From Phoronis australis (taxonomy: Eukaryota > Phoronida > Phoronidae), in contig NMRA01000018.1 of assembly GCA_002633005.1 (NCBI GenBank), positions 22,683 to 86,682 on the forward strand: a DNA stretch of 64,000 nucleotides. The letters are read 5' to 3'. The notes under the pieces are model-generated. The model worked only from the letters and a program-made list of their open reading frames with translations, was not told where the DNA came from and made no database searches. The translations under genes were made by a program, and so were the position numbers. Positions 47,915 to 60,440 of the stretch are shown here, one piece after another. The stretch's first letter is position 1, and each line of letters opens with the position of its first letter.

Positions 47915-48055
47915 CAATCCATGGGGTTGGGGGGAGCTATAGCCCTCAATTTTTTTCAGTACTACGCTGACTATGGTCTATGGGCGTTGCACCTCAGGGG
48001 GATGGGGGCTATAGCCCTACACTTTTTTCCTTGCTGCCCGCCCATGCCGGCGACA
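47915..48055. repeat. two adjacent CTATAG-core hairpin elements
   Basis: GGGGGAGCTATAGCCC near 47,930 and GGGGGCTATAGCCC near 48,004 mark two copies side by side, ending in CCGCCCATGCC. Same family as 1,884, 8,768 and 25,487. Confidence 0.65.
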
Positions 48056-48075
48056 AGCATGGAATCCCGGCCGGT

Positions 48076-48199
48076 CGCGTGAAATTTCTTCCCCGTGAAA
48101 TTTCTTCCCACTCTGACCCTTTTGCGCATGCGCGGGATTGAGGGGAAGTTATTTCACGTCTAAGGCATGAAATTTCTTCCCCCGTGAAATTTCTTCCCA
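48076..48199. repeat. cluster of CGTGAAATTTCTTCCC repeats
   Basis: Four near-perfect copies (48,078; 48,094; about 48,165; 48,183) and one inverted copy (GGGGAAGTTATTTCACG, 48,142-48,158) surround the palindrome GCGCATGCGC. The open frame on the minus strand is a by-product of the repeat. Confidence 0.85.
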
Positions 48200-50140
48200 A
48201 ATGAAGACGGCAAAGCACAGCTGTAAAATAAGCCTAAAAATATAAATTCACTACGTGTGTGATAATGTAACGGTTTTAATCAATTGCCATTGTTATGTTA
48301 GACATTGGTAAATGAATTATAATTAGATTTACTTCAATTCAGTCGCCTGTCAGTAGGCTTGCGCTCGTATGGCCTATACTTTGCGGGTTGTGATCATGCT
48401 TTTGTTTGTTTTATTGTACTCTGTAAACTGTATTATGAGCTAATATTACTTATGTTAATAAACCTGTCATCCTTTGTCTCGCTCTCTCTGTCTCTTTCTC
48501 TCTACTTGCGGGGAGGAATCCCGTTAGCTAGGTAGGATCGTGCCCCCGGCCTGCTGCCGTCATGGAGTGCATCCGGACCGGGGAGTCCTCTGTTGAAAGG
48601 CAAATTAGTAAAAAGCTCTTTCAAAAAAGTGACATTCTGTAGACTCGATCTATACTTATAATTGATTCATAAGATTAAAATATTTCTGAATTTCATTTCC
48701 TGGCCTGGGCGTCGCTCGACCTTAGGCCTGTCGCGGTGAAGACGCTCTTCGTCGTGACTCCGATCTGAATGTTTTTTCGCTTGTACTGAATTTCCTTCAA
48801 GAATATGTCAGAAATACTCGAATGGGTAAAAATACTCGGTTGGGTATATTCCCAGTAAGGCAGTATCGTTTGTTGTAGTACGTAATAAGTTAAAATATTC
48901 GACGCACACCTGTTCTGACCGAAAGCGATGATCCCGAAGAAAATAGGTGTCCTGCGTGAAATAGCGTTCCTACATCATCAGGCGCAGCTTTCAGAAAAGT
49001 CTTACAAAAATGCCATGACATTGTTGTACACTAAAAGAAAACACAGGAATTATTTTGTCCAGAAAATTCAGTTCATACGATTCGGAAAAAAGAAAATGTT
49101 CAAAATCGGGGTAGCAAAGCTCCAGTAAGCGAAATAATTAGAGAGAATCAGGAAAAGTATTAAAAACTCTAGGATCATTTTATAAAATCACACGCCGTAG
49201 GAAAAATGGCCCATCACAGCTGCAATGGGTAAAAATTGTAGTAAAATATTTACACTTCCTTGCTACGGAAAATGAATTCGCCAAGGACAACATTTCAGAT
49301 TAAAAATCTTTGAATGCGTCCTGAGCGCGTGGAGCGTTCCGAAAATGAAGTCTGAGATCAATCCTTGATAAACAAGACTATTTTTAAAGTGTTATATTCC
49401 ATAGTGTTGTATATCAAGGAACTTGCAAATATATATGTAGTAGGAATTACTTACTTCATGTGGGAACAAGACGAACGAGTATCCTGCGTGAATTGAAATA
49501 AGGTGCCTATCAAACCATACAACAGTTATCAATTCGTAGGCCTATAAAAATGTCTTGACAATTCGCAAAAACTAAAAGAAACTTATTTCTTGAGCAAAGA
49601 AATTGAAGGCTTTGGTATCTTTAGCAAAACTTGAGAATTTAGTACCCTATTTTTAATTAAACGCTTTTGCAAAATCGCTTATAACGTCAAACTGAAAATA
49701 ATTCAACGTACCCGAAATGTGATTTTATTCTGGCTGGCACCAGAAAGACTGGAACTGACGCTTTTTTTCTTCATACAACGAAGGGATAGGGGCCTACTCT
49801 TTATGTATATACGGGTGTGTGTGTGTGTGTGAGTGTATATTTAAACACTGCACTATTACAGACCCCTAAATTAGTGATATTTCATCTATTTTGGCTTAAT
49901 ATTTAATGTTTCCCACTTATTTTCGGGTTATCAATCCAGTTTAAACATGTCCTTCAATGAATTATCTCAGTGCATTGTAAAGATAACTGATTTTTCTATA
50001 GCCCAGAATTCTTTGTAGGCCCATAAACGAAATGGACCTTACCTAGAAATGTTGTTTGACATAAGTGAAGGTGAAGAATTATTACCCCCTCAATTTTCTG
50101 TGTGGAGGTTAACTTGATTCGCCAAAGAATCCCAATCAAA
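48200..50140. other. intergenic DNA, possible LTR-like remnant near 48.3-48.6 kb
   Basis: Plus-strand AATAAA at 48,459 followed by a pyrimidine-rich stretch and GGGGAGGAATCCC resembles the R/U5 part of a retroelement LTR, but no second LTR, primer-binding site or coding domain was found. A (GT)n run is at 49,815-49,832. The rest is featureless and AT-rich. Confidence 0.35.
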
Positions 50141-50149
50141 AGTTTTTGT

Positions 50150-51430
50150 GACTTATAAGTTTATTGGTTAGCAGTGAAACATGCTCATACAAGCTTTCAT
50201 TTATTGAGAAATCAGTAAATATTTTACAAGAAAACTGGTGTTCTATAACTTGATAAAATATGAAAGCCAAAAACCTAGCATAAATGGAGCCACAGCTAGA
50301 ATTCGTAATAATTTTTGTACAAACTTAGACCAAAATCGCTTTCGAAATCTTCAATTTTTAGAGGTCATCTACGAAAGTTGGTACAGTACATATTCATAAT
50401 GTCTAATGAAAGTCTCGGAGATAAAAACACATGGTCTTTGACTTGGTTAACTGTGTGAAGCAAAAAGCTAACATGACTGGGGCCAATAATGAAATTCGCA
50501 CAAATTTTACTACATATTCAAACCAAAATCGCTTGCAAAATCTACAAATTTTGGAGCACATCTGCGAAAGTTGGTACAGTACATATTCATCATGTCTAAT
50601 GAAAGTCTTGAAGACAAAAACACATGCTCTTTAACTTGGTTAACTGTTAAAGCAAAAAGCTAACATGACTAGGGCCAATACTGAAATTCGTACAAATTTT
50701 ACTACATATTTTGAAACCAAAATCGCTTTCAAAATCTACAATTTCTGGAGCACATCTGCAAAAGTTGGTACATTACATATTAATCATGTCTAATGAATGT
50801 CTTGAAGACAAAACCCCATGCTCTTTAACTTAGTTAACTGTGAGAAGCAAAAAGCTATCATAACTAGGGCCAATAATGAAATGCGCACAAATTTTACTAC
50901 ATATTCAAACCAAAATCGCTTTCAAAATCGAAAATGTTTGGAGCAAATCAGCGTAAGTTGATACAGTAAATAGTCATCATGTCTAATGAAAGTCTTGGAA
51001 ACAAAACCACTTATTCCGTAACTTGATTATATTTGAGAGCTAAAAAACTACATGTAGCATGACTTAGGCCAATAATGAAATTCGCACAAATTTTAATACA
51101 TATTCAAACCAAAATCGCTTGCAAAATCAACAATTGTTGGAGCCCATCTACGAAACTTGGTACAGAAGACATTCATAATGTCTAATGAAAGCCTTGAAGA
51201 CAAAAACACATAATCCTTAACTTGGTTAAATGTGAGAAGCAAAAAGCTAGGATAACTGAGGCCGCAATTACTGAAGTCCCAAATATTCTAATACGCAACC
51301 GCTTTCAAAATCTACAACTCTGAAATTGTATAAAATATTTTTCTCAATGTGTACTGAAAATTCAGGGACCATAAACAGATGTTTTCTTACTTGATTATAT
51401 ACAAGAGCCAAAGAACTAGCATTTTTAGGT
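50150..51430. repeat. tandem array, about 193-bp period, six units
   Basis: The anchor CAAAATCGCT (or its variant) occurs at 50,331, 50,524, 50,718, 50,911, 51,110 and about 51,294, spacings 193, 194, 193, 199 and 184. Shared blocks include TCATGTCTAATGAAAGTCTT and GGCCAATAATGAAATTCGCA. Units are about 80-90% alike by eye; the outer units are more diverged. No open frame is maintained. Confidence 0.92.
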
Positions 51431-52290
51431 ACCCATTTGAAAACATCAGAAGCGTGTGTGTCGTAACCTTGAAGAAGACTTGTCCAAACAGCAACGCAGC
51501 TGGAAATGAAGAAAATCGGAAGTTAAACAGTACACAAAAAATCAAGAAATCAGCATAATATTTTGTTATGAATTTCTGATAATGGGAAAAATTTCCACTT
51601 CTCTTTAAAGAGGCAAGTGAATGCTCGTCAACAATTGCTGACGTCTAGTAGAGCATTTCACATTAACATGTGAGGACATTTTCAGAAGAAATCACAAAAT
51701 TCACGGTTTTGAATGTTGCACAGAGTTTCTAATGTCCGTCACACTTATGATAAATGCACGCATGCACTTCCAGTCAGTTTCTTCAAGTTGCTTGAGGTCA
51801 AGATCACAACTCCCAAGTACATCATTTAGCGATTCCAATCAGCCTATTTTACAAACTGTTTTTCTCCCACTAATTTCCCAGAATGCAGACTTTTAATGCG
51901 TTATCAAGCAATCAATTTCGTACCAGAAACTGTTAATCTAAAATCTATCTTATTCAGGTATGCACCAGTCACTCTTACATGCACACACAAATAAGGAAAT
52001 TGCATCATCAAAGCTGTCCGTAAGAAGCTTCTTAAGTATATGTTAGTTATATTCAAAATGTACTTGAATAGTCTTATTTTTACTCCATGTATGATCGGCA
52101 TCATGGAGCTGTTCTGAACACACAATCGGATTGACGATTTGTCTTGCGACCGTGCCTCCAGCCCAGACGGATGAGCAGCAGGCTCAATGATTTATTTCAC
52201 AAAAGAATAAACGGGATAGGGACACTACACCCCGCACTAGCCCTATCTTGCTTCCAGCTATAACAGGCCGTCATCACTAACGATGAAAAC

Positions 52291-52440
52291 CGTGAGGCCC
52301 GTTCCAAGAAAATTCATCTAAGGCATAGCTGAAGCCGAAGTCAGAATTTTAAGATAAGACTTGAGTTGTCTCTTAAAAGTCAGATTCAAGTAAGTGATCG
52401 GATAAATTTGACTTACCGGTAGATTGGACAAAATAGAAAG
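52291..52440. repeat. half-copy of the GGCCCGTTCCAAGAAA foldback
   Basis: GAGGCCCGTTCCAAGAAAAT followed by AGTCAGAATTTTAAGATAAG resembles the left half of the element at 29,857. The right inverted end is missing. Confidence 0.55.
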
Positions 52441-52919
52441 TCTGAATCGGCGAACCACTGAAGTCTATTCAGTCATCGAGTCATGGCAATTGAATTCAGC
52501 GCCTTCTTGATTAAGCAATACGTGTTGATTAAGCAAAAATGTGCGCTGGACAAGAGAAGAATGACGATTCTTTCGGGGCTAGTTCGGTGCGTTGAGTGAT
52601 CTTGGTCTTTCACACATTTCCGTGTGCCCGGCTGCATGAATCCGGCGGCATTTCCAAAGTTACTCAAAGATATAGGCCCTACCTAAATTTTCAGTGCATA
52701 TTAGACTGCCGCCTTCAATAGCGTTATATCTTTTCTATCAATTTGAGGCTCCTCAATTTACTTGACTTGTGACATTTTCTAATATTTCAATCTGAAAATT
52801 GAGCTCTTGCCTCAATAAAAACAAGACCAACGCCGAGCGTTGAAATGCGCCCACGAGTGCACGCAAATGGTGTGCTTCAAGGGGTGTTTATTTGTATCAT
52901 AAAAATTGCCATTACTGGC

Positions 52920-53830
52920 TCAGAATACATTGAACTGACATTCAAAAATGGAAAGGTGTCATCGTATCCCAAAGTTACTTGTTAAATTTTATGACAATCC
53001 GTCAAAGAACTCACTGAAAAGTTACAAAAGCAAAATAAAAAAACTGCCATTAGAAACCACACCAGCAGTGGAACCATCCATTTGCAGTCAAGTTAATATG
53101 AATACCACTGCAAAATTTCAAGAACATCTTGCGAGGAGTTTAGGAAATGCAGCATGTGATGCGAAAAATGTCACTAAGGGACACCACAGTAGTTACTCCA
53201 GTTTGAAAATCCACGTCAGTAAGGGTCATGGCTTGTCAGTACCCTCTGACACAGCGCCACCTTTCGTTTAGCACTGTGATAGAATGTAGGCTTGTCTGTC
53301 GGAACACGTCTTCCCTTTTTATAATGATCCTCTACGTGGTTTAGATACAGAAGCAAAAGACAAAACAACAGAATGAAAAATAATTGAAATGGCTACTAGA
53401 TGGTGCAGAATACGTCGAATGCATCACAAAAGGGAAAGGTGTTGTGTTGTTCAATTTTCATCCTTAACGTGGTTTGGTTGATAGAGGAGTGGACGCCAAA
53501 AACAGATTAAGAACAGTAAAATGGCCACTAGATTGAGCAAAAAATACGCCCATCCGAAAACATCAACTTGTCATCGTTTCTTAAAAAGAAAGTTATTTAC
53601 CAAACTTCATAAAAATCCGTCAAAGAACTGCAGGGAAACAGAGGAAGACTGAAAAAAATGAAATTGCCACTATAGGGACACAGTGTTCCGTCGGATCCGT
53701 CTGGAAGTTGCCGGTCTACGTCTGTTGTTAATTTCATACAAATACACTTGCTAAATTTAATAAAGATCCTGTAGTGGTTTAGGAGATACATCTATGGACG
53801 CAAAAAAAATAAAACTGTCGAAATTGTCGG
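52920..53830. repeat. degenerate tandem repeat
   Basis: Recurring phrases (AAATCCGTCAAAGAACTG, AATAAAGATCCTGTAGTGG, GGAAAGGTGTC) at roughly 130-170 bp spacing point to an old diverged array. A 107-codon frame at 52,948-53,271 crosses it but has no domain. Confidence 0.5.
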
Positions 53831-54467
53831 AAAATCATAGTCAACCGTATTTTTTACTCTAAGAACATAATTTATTACGTAATCATTATCGCACGTCTTT
53901 GTGAATTTAAATGTAGACGAACATCCGGTGACCAACAGCAGTAAGAATGCACCCAATGTTAATCCCCTGAGACACTGAGCTGGTCAGTACAATGTAATCA
54001 ATAGAACTCATGTAATTCTTTTAAAAAAAAACGTAGTTATTGTTCAAGTTTCCTTTGTGTTGAGTTGTACGTAAGGCAGTTTCCACCGGAAAACAACAGT
54101 TTGAATTTTATAACGACAGTCAACTTCGAAAAAAATGTCGTGTGGTGGCTAGACCGCGACAATGAAGTTTATATTACTACGAGCACAGCCAGCAAGAAGA
54201 CATTTCACAAGTTTTGGAAGTCAGGTAAGTGCCAGAGAGCGTTCTAAAATCGATTGGCCACAATCGGGGGTGTGATTTACATTACAACGAACGTGTTAAG
54301 TTCAGTTGTTATTGTCATATTGTCAGCCACTAACGAGTCACGCTGTCACATACCGACATGGACTTGTCGCAGACCAAGTAGGCTACCCGACCAAGTGAAC
54401 TTGGTCGGCTTACACGGTCGGACCTCGCAGACCAAGTAGATACCTCCGACCAAGTGGCCATGTACCT

Positions 54468-54972
54468 GTTGTAGACGTGCTTCCGGTGAATCATATATGA
54501 GCCTCTGTTAGCCACTCGCTAACGGGCAATTGCCTATTAGCTGAATGGTTAGTATGCTTGCCGGGTTTTATGGGGGTCGCGGGTTCGGCTATTACGACAA
54601 ATGGCGTAGTCGGCAAACGGATGATCTACCGATGAAGCACTGCCAACCAGTACCCGCGGACGGCACGCATGGAAGGTTGCAGGAGTCAAGGACCTGTGTA
54701 TGAGAGACTACCTTGTGTTCACCTGTGTGTTGTGGTGGTAAAAGTACCAAGGGACGTTGATGACCAACGTATGGGAGACATCCTGGTGTTCACCTTTCTA
54801 GTGGTGGCGAGCCCGTTCTGTAGGGGAATGTTGTAGACGTGCTTCCGGTGAATCATATATGAGCCTCTGTTAGCCACTCGCCTATTAGCTGAATGGTTAG
54901 CACGCTTGCCGGGTTTTATGGGGGTCGCGGGTTCGATCCCCGGGTCGGGTGATCTCGGCTATTACGACATAC
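54468..54972 (+). repeat. tRNA-like cassette duplicated in tandem
   Basis: Copies at 54,468-54,600 and 54,828-54,972 share TTGTAGACGTGCTTCCGGTG through CTATTAGCTGAATGGTTAG. The second retains a B box (GGTTCGATCCCC); in the first about 20 bp including that box is deleted. The second folds partly like a tRNA (CACTCGC can pair with GTCGGGTG, with mismatches), so a tRNA pseudogene or SINE head is likely. The cassette interrupts the left foldback arm. Confidence 0.75.
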
Positions 54973-55599
54973 CGTTGACATCCGAATGTTTACCATTGTG
55001 TTAATAATATGAACGGTTCTATCAAATACGGGCTTTCGAATTTTTTATGAGCATGTTATCATTAAGATCTCGTGAAGCGCCAAAATAATTCTGGCTAACA
55101 AAAATCTTCATTTTAATGTTTTGAACAGGAAGTAGAGTAAGCAACTGTTAGAGTCACGGGCAGACGGGATAAGAGCACCCATGATAATACGCCACGAATC
55201 AAACATTTAGATTCCACATCATCTTTTCATCTGCTTTTTCACATTTTCGATCTATAACCGCTTTTCGTGATTTTCATTGTTAGAAAACCATTACGGAACT
55301 GGCCTTAACAACGCCGCGGTGGGGTCTATATAGGCCTAGAGATATTTTTGAAAATCGAGTGGCAAAATCTTAGCCTATAATTGTAATTAGTGATCGTTAA
55401 TAACTTCACACATTCCACAGAACACTCAGACACTATTTGCTGTCAAAAAACATTACTTTCTCTTCAAGTTTTATTTCGACAGTAACTTGAAGGCATCCCG
55501 GCTGACAAAAAGTTAAACGCAATCAATTTCATTTGGCCCAGCTCCTCCAAAAGAAAAGATTACCCCTTCTACATATCTCTAGAAAGTTGTCAAGCAATT

Positions 55600-57870
55600 T
55601 TTACGACTCAATACATTGTAGTTTTGCTTGCAGTTTTACTTGGTCCAGTCTTACCTGTGCCGGACCGAGTGCGCTATGACGTCATCAAACTCATGCGCAG
55701 AATCGATCTGAATATTTCATAAAGCCTTTCACTTTTTCTTCAAAGACCGCTTTTCCTGTTCACATTTTTTATGTCTACAATCCTTTTTAGTGATTTTCAC
55801 CTTACAAAAACAATTATCTATTCTTCAGTTGTATCGTCCACTTGGCTAGAACTGAAAGACCGTGAACACATATTACGCCGGTGTTGCGCAGCCGGGACCA
55901 CAATTCATTGAGGCTACATTTTGGTCTATATTTGTAATGATTGATTGTTGACAAGTTCATGCTGATACCCCAGGATACAGGCAGATCTTTTATGAAATTT
56001 CTTAAGTTTTTCTAATTGTGATCGCTACTACTGACGGCTCCAAGCCCAGACCGCAGCATAGGCTACTTAACGCCAATGAAAAGTAGTTTATTTCGTTTGA
56101 CATGTATCCAGCAGCTCCAACAAAGCCATTACCCCTTCAACGTGTCTCTAGAAAGTTATCAAAAGTTTTCTGCGACTCAATACACTTCAGTATTCCTTGC
56201 AGGTTTACTTGGTCCGGTCTCGTCACAGGCAGGACCGAGTGGGCTGTCATCTGAAACTGCTGGGTTGGTTACCAGAAGTCTGGATGATATACTTGACGCC
56301 AATGAAAAGTCCAAGCATCCCCAACAAAACCTTTGACTCTTCTACGTGTTTCTAGAAAGTTATCTACCGATTTTCACTGCTCAATACAATTTAGGTTTGC
56401 TTGCAGGTTTACTTGGTCTGGTCTGTGCCGGACCAGCAGAATGATAAGACGTAAGAATTACGCGTCTTTGGTTTAAATTCCCGATATCTAGAATCGTTTT
56501 TCGTGCTTTTTTCTGTTAAAAACTATTATGTTTTTGTGTCTCTCACTTGCCTTGATACCACAAGTGTTGAGCATGATCTACCCCGGATTCATTGGCAATA
56601 GTCTTGTTTTGAAAATTCTCAGTGACAAAATTTCCGTCTATTTGTAATTACTTATTGTTGGCAACTTCCTACTGATTCCATAGAATAGTTATACAATTCC
56701 AAGTTACTAGCGTTTCAAAACATAAAGTTTCTTTTTAACTGAGTTTTACTTGGGCTGGCTACCACTGATGCGGTCGAGACAATACTTAACGCCAATGAAA
56801 AGAAATTAATTTCATTTGACGTGTACTAGCCAGCAACCAATACCTCGTCTGCGTGTCTAGAAAGTTATCAGTCAATTTATACGGCTTAATAAATTGAAAT
56901 TTTGCTTGCAGGTTTACTTGGTCCGGTCTCTTCAACGGCCGGACCGAGTGCGCTGTGACGTCATCAAACTCCCGGGTTGGCTACCAGGAAGTCCGGACGC
57001 AACGTTAACAACTAATTTTTAAAGCTCAATACACTTTAGTTTTGCTTGTAGGTTTACTTGGTCTGGTCTCGTCCCAGGCCGGACCGAGTGGGCTGCGACG
57101 TCATCAAACTCGCAGGTTGGCTAACATGCAAGAGGTTCGGACGATATAGGCTTCTTGACACCAATAAAAGGTAATTAATTTCATTTGAAATGTACCCAGC
57201 TTCGCGAACAAAACCTTTAACTCTTCTACATGTCTCTAGAAAGTTATCAACCAATTTTCACTGCTCAATACACTTTAGTTTGCTTGCAGGTTTACTTGGT
57301 CTGGTCTGTCAACGGCCGGACCAAGTGCGCTCAGACGTGATAAAACTCGCGGAATCTGAATATGTAATAAGTTCTTTCAAGTTTTCCTCAAAGATCGCTT
57401 TTCCTGTTCACATTTTTGACGTCTACGGTCGTTTTTTGTGCTCTTCAGTCACACTTCAAAAACAATTACAATTTCTCAGTTGTTTCGTTCACGGCTTGAA
57501 ACCACGAGTCATTGCTCCGCCGTCACGGCGACCAATGAACTCGGACAACGGTAGCCTCTTCTACGTGTCTCTAGAAAGTTAACAACCATTTTTTACGGCT
57601 CAATACAGTGTAGTTTTCCTTGCAGGTTTACTTGGTCCGGTCTCAGTGTCAACCGGCGTCCGGACCGAGTGCGCTGTGACGTCATCATCAATCTCGGAGG
57701 TTGTTTACTAGGAGCCTATAGCTGTCGAAACGAGATAATTGCAGGCAATGAAAAGGAATTCATTTGATATGTACAAAGTAGCTACAAAAAAATATCACAT
57801 CTTCTACGTGTCTCCCCAAAGGTATTTACCAATTTTACGGCTCAATTCACTGTAGTTTCCTGGCAGGTGA
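55600..57870 (+). repeat. plus-oriented modules of the foldback
   Basis: Seven palindromic cores start near 55,637, 56,209, 56,407, 56,911, 57,054, 57,292 and 57,625. Most are preceded by a conserved TCTAGAAAGTTATC segment and AATACA.TGTAGTTTTGC. Spacers vary by deletion. TGACGTCA is intact at 55,677, 56,956 and 57,677. Confidence 0.85.
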
Positions 57871-57879
57871 CAAGACTGG

Positions 57880-59130
57880 ACCAGGTAAACCTGTAAGCAA
57901 AACTACAGTGTATTGAAAAGTAAAAATCTGCTGGCAACTTTCTAGACACAAGTAGAAGGTTTTTTTTGAACCTGCTGAGTACAAATTAAATTAATTACTT
58001 TTCATAGGCATCAATTTCGTTGTCAGTGGACCTCACGGTCAGCCAATGAAAGTAAAACTTAAACGAATTTAAAGATTTATGTTTTCTGAACTGCAAATAG
58101 AGTGGGAATGTATTATGTGGAATCAGCATGAACTTGTCAACTATCTGTAATTACAATTATGGACGAAAAATTTGCCACTGAAAATTTTCAAAACGTACGT
58201 CGGAAGACCGTTGTCTTAGGAGTGGTCAAGGCGGTGCCAACTGATACTCGTGGTGTCAAGCTAAGTGAACGATACAAAAAAACGTAATGGTTTTTGTTCA
58301 GTAAACAGCATGATCAACTATTTTAGACATGGACAATGCGAATAGAAAAAGCGGTGTTTGAAGGAAAATATTCCGATTCCTCAAGTTTGATGACGTCACA
58401 GCACACTCGGTCCGGCCGTTGACAGACCGGACCAAGTAAACCTGCAAGCAAAACTACAGTGTATTAAGCCGTAAAAGTTGGTTGATAACTTTCTAGAGGC
58501 ACGTAGAAGAGTTAAAGCTTTTATTGGAGATGTTGGGTACATGTCAAATGAAATTAATTTCTTTTCAATGGCGTCAAGTATATCGTCCGGACTTCCTGGT
58601 CCCAAACCCGGGAGATTGATGACGTCACATCGCACTCGGTCCGGCCTGTGACGGGATCGGACCAAGTAAACCTGCAAGGAATACAACAGTGTAGTGAGTC
58701 GCAGAAAACTTTTGATAACTTTCTAAAGACACGTAAAAGGGGTGGCTTTGTTGGAGTTGCTGGGTACATGTCAAACGACAGAAATAAATTACTTTTCATT
58801 GGCGTTAAGTCTGCTGTCTGGACAATATACGTAGCCAGCCCAAGTAAAAGTTAGTTAAAAACGATACAAGAAATTGTAATTGTTTTTGAACTGTGAAAAG
58901 CACGAAAAACAACTGTACACGTCAAAAATGTGAACATGAGAAACGATCTTTGAAGAAAAGTTAAAAAAACCTTTGAAATATTCAGATTCCGTAAGTTTGA
59001 TGACGTCTTAATTAGCACCGGCACTCAGTCGGCCGTTGACAGACCGGACCAAGTAAACCTGCAAGCAAAACTACAGTAAACCTGCAAGTAAAACTGCAGT
59101 GTATTGAGCCGCAAAAGTTGGTTAATATCT
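57880..59130 (-). repeat. minus-oriented modules of the foldback
   Basis: Cores read GGACCAAGTAAACCTGCAAG at about 58,425, 58,660 and 59,043, in the opposite direction to those before 57,870. TGACGTCA is at 58,391 and 58,620. The symmetry centre is near 57,878. Confidence 0.85.
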
Positions 59131-59529
59131 CTCTTGTGAAAAGCAGATGAAAATATTAAAGTAAGATGTGAAATCTAAATGTTTGATTCGTGGCGTTGTG
59201 TGTAATATTGGGTGCTGCCATCCCGCCTGGCTGACCGGTGACCTTTGCAGTTGCTTATGGGTACTCTATTTCCTGTTCAAAAGATTAAAATAAAGATTTT
59301 TGTCGGCCAGAGTTATTTTGGCGCCACATGCTCGTAAAAATGAAATCTTATTTAAAAAAAACGTATTTGGTGGAACCGTTCATATTATAACACTATGGCA
59401 AACATTCAGGTATCAACGGTACCTTGCAACTCGGTCGGAGGTATCTACTTGGTCTGCGAGGTCTTACCATGTAAGCGGACCAAGTTAACTTGGTCGGGTG
59501 GCTTACTTGGTCTGCAACAGACTCATTCT

Positions 59530-60327
59530 GTGTGAATTATCTAAACTTCTAACGCGTAATATACATCTGGAGGTCCATCAGAGGAAGCCATAACGTTCAC
59601 ATAAGGCTATTACTCTATTATATTTCTGTCTTCTGAGGTTGTGTCAGTGTGATCAATGCAAGGGGGGCGGGACTACCAAGGCAAAGTGTAATCATTTCCC
59701 AAGTTGGGTATATTGCCATATTGGCATTGGTTGTGTGTGCTTATGTCTATGTTCGTAGTAATTCTTGGAAGCTCCTGATTTTGAAATCTCATATCACTAC
59801 AGGTCAATAATTTGCAAGATTCACTTACCTCATCCACGCACCCATCCTAAAATATATGGGGGTGCTCAAAATTTTGGGCATGTTGACCTTTTACTAAAAA
59901 AACGGGGTATGTTCAGAGCTGTGCACAGTGTATTCCTGAATTACAGCTTTTTAGTGGACATGTGTCTCGTTTCCTCATTTTTTGTTTCTATGAGGCTGAC
60001 CTTTTCATGCCTACTTCGGCAAGTGGGGGGGTGCTCATTCGAGCCTCCCCTGGGTGCGCGCATGTGCCTGGTTCTCAAAATTGAGAATCACCAATGTAAC
60101 TATTGTATTGCCTATTTTGACTGATTTGGTCAGGTTTGTCGGGAGGATCTAGGTTATTGAATGCGAAAGGACATTCCGATCAAACAACTAGTACCCTATC
60201 TGGAATACCCCCTGGCATAGGTTTAGCTAAGCACGCAGGGAACCAGCGAGGGCGACAAAGCGGTAATAATGAAAACAGCGCCATCTCAAGTTCGAAACGC
60301 GATCGCTTTCCGTAAACTGACCTGCCT
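59530..60327. other. DNA between the two module blocks
   Basis: No gene. The 119-codon frame at 59,765-60,124 is not recognisable. It contains the right-end MITE fragment GCACGCAGGGAACCAGCGAG (60,231-60,250). Confidence 0.5.
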
Positions 60328-60440
60328 CCCGTTCAGTAACGCTAGGACCTCGCTAAAAAGCAAGACTTCGCGAGATTACGTGAGATATTGCCGTGCATTT
60401 TAAATAAGAACACGTGACTTTGACTAGGTTTACACTGAGT
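60328..60440 (+). mobile_element. MITE copy (5' end) of the AACGCTAGGACCT family
   Basis: CCCGTTCAGTAACGCTAGGA followed by CCTCGCTAAAAAGCAAGACT matches the reverse complement of 9,183-9,306. The right terminal repeat is not recognisable, so the copy is truncated. Confidence 0.75.

Larger units (their letters stand above)
54364..59520. mobile_element. 5.2-kb foldback-like composite element
   Basis: The outer arms 54,364-54,470 and 59,418-59,520 are inverted copies over about 100 bp, each with an internal hairpin (CGACCAAGTGAACTTGGTCG on the left). Further in, 54,975-55,260 is the reverse complement of 59,150-59,400. The interior consists of plus-oriented modules up to about 57,870 and minus-oriented modules from there to 59,130. 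Each module has TGCTTGCAGGTTTACTTGG, a palindrome around GGTCCGG...CCGGACC, and often TGACGTCA. No protein-coding capacity. Foldback transposons have long inverted arms made of repeats; the class here is inferred. Confidence 0.75.

Noticed and set aside
48300-48600. Solo LTR
   Set aside because: AATAAA and a pyrimidine-rich stretch are suggestive, but the borders, target duplication and any retroelement domain are missing.
54870-54960. Functional tRNA gene
   Set aside because: Box A and B are present, but the anticodon arm does not fold and the acceptor stem has mismatches; a pseudogene or SINE head fits better.
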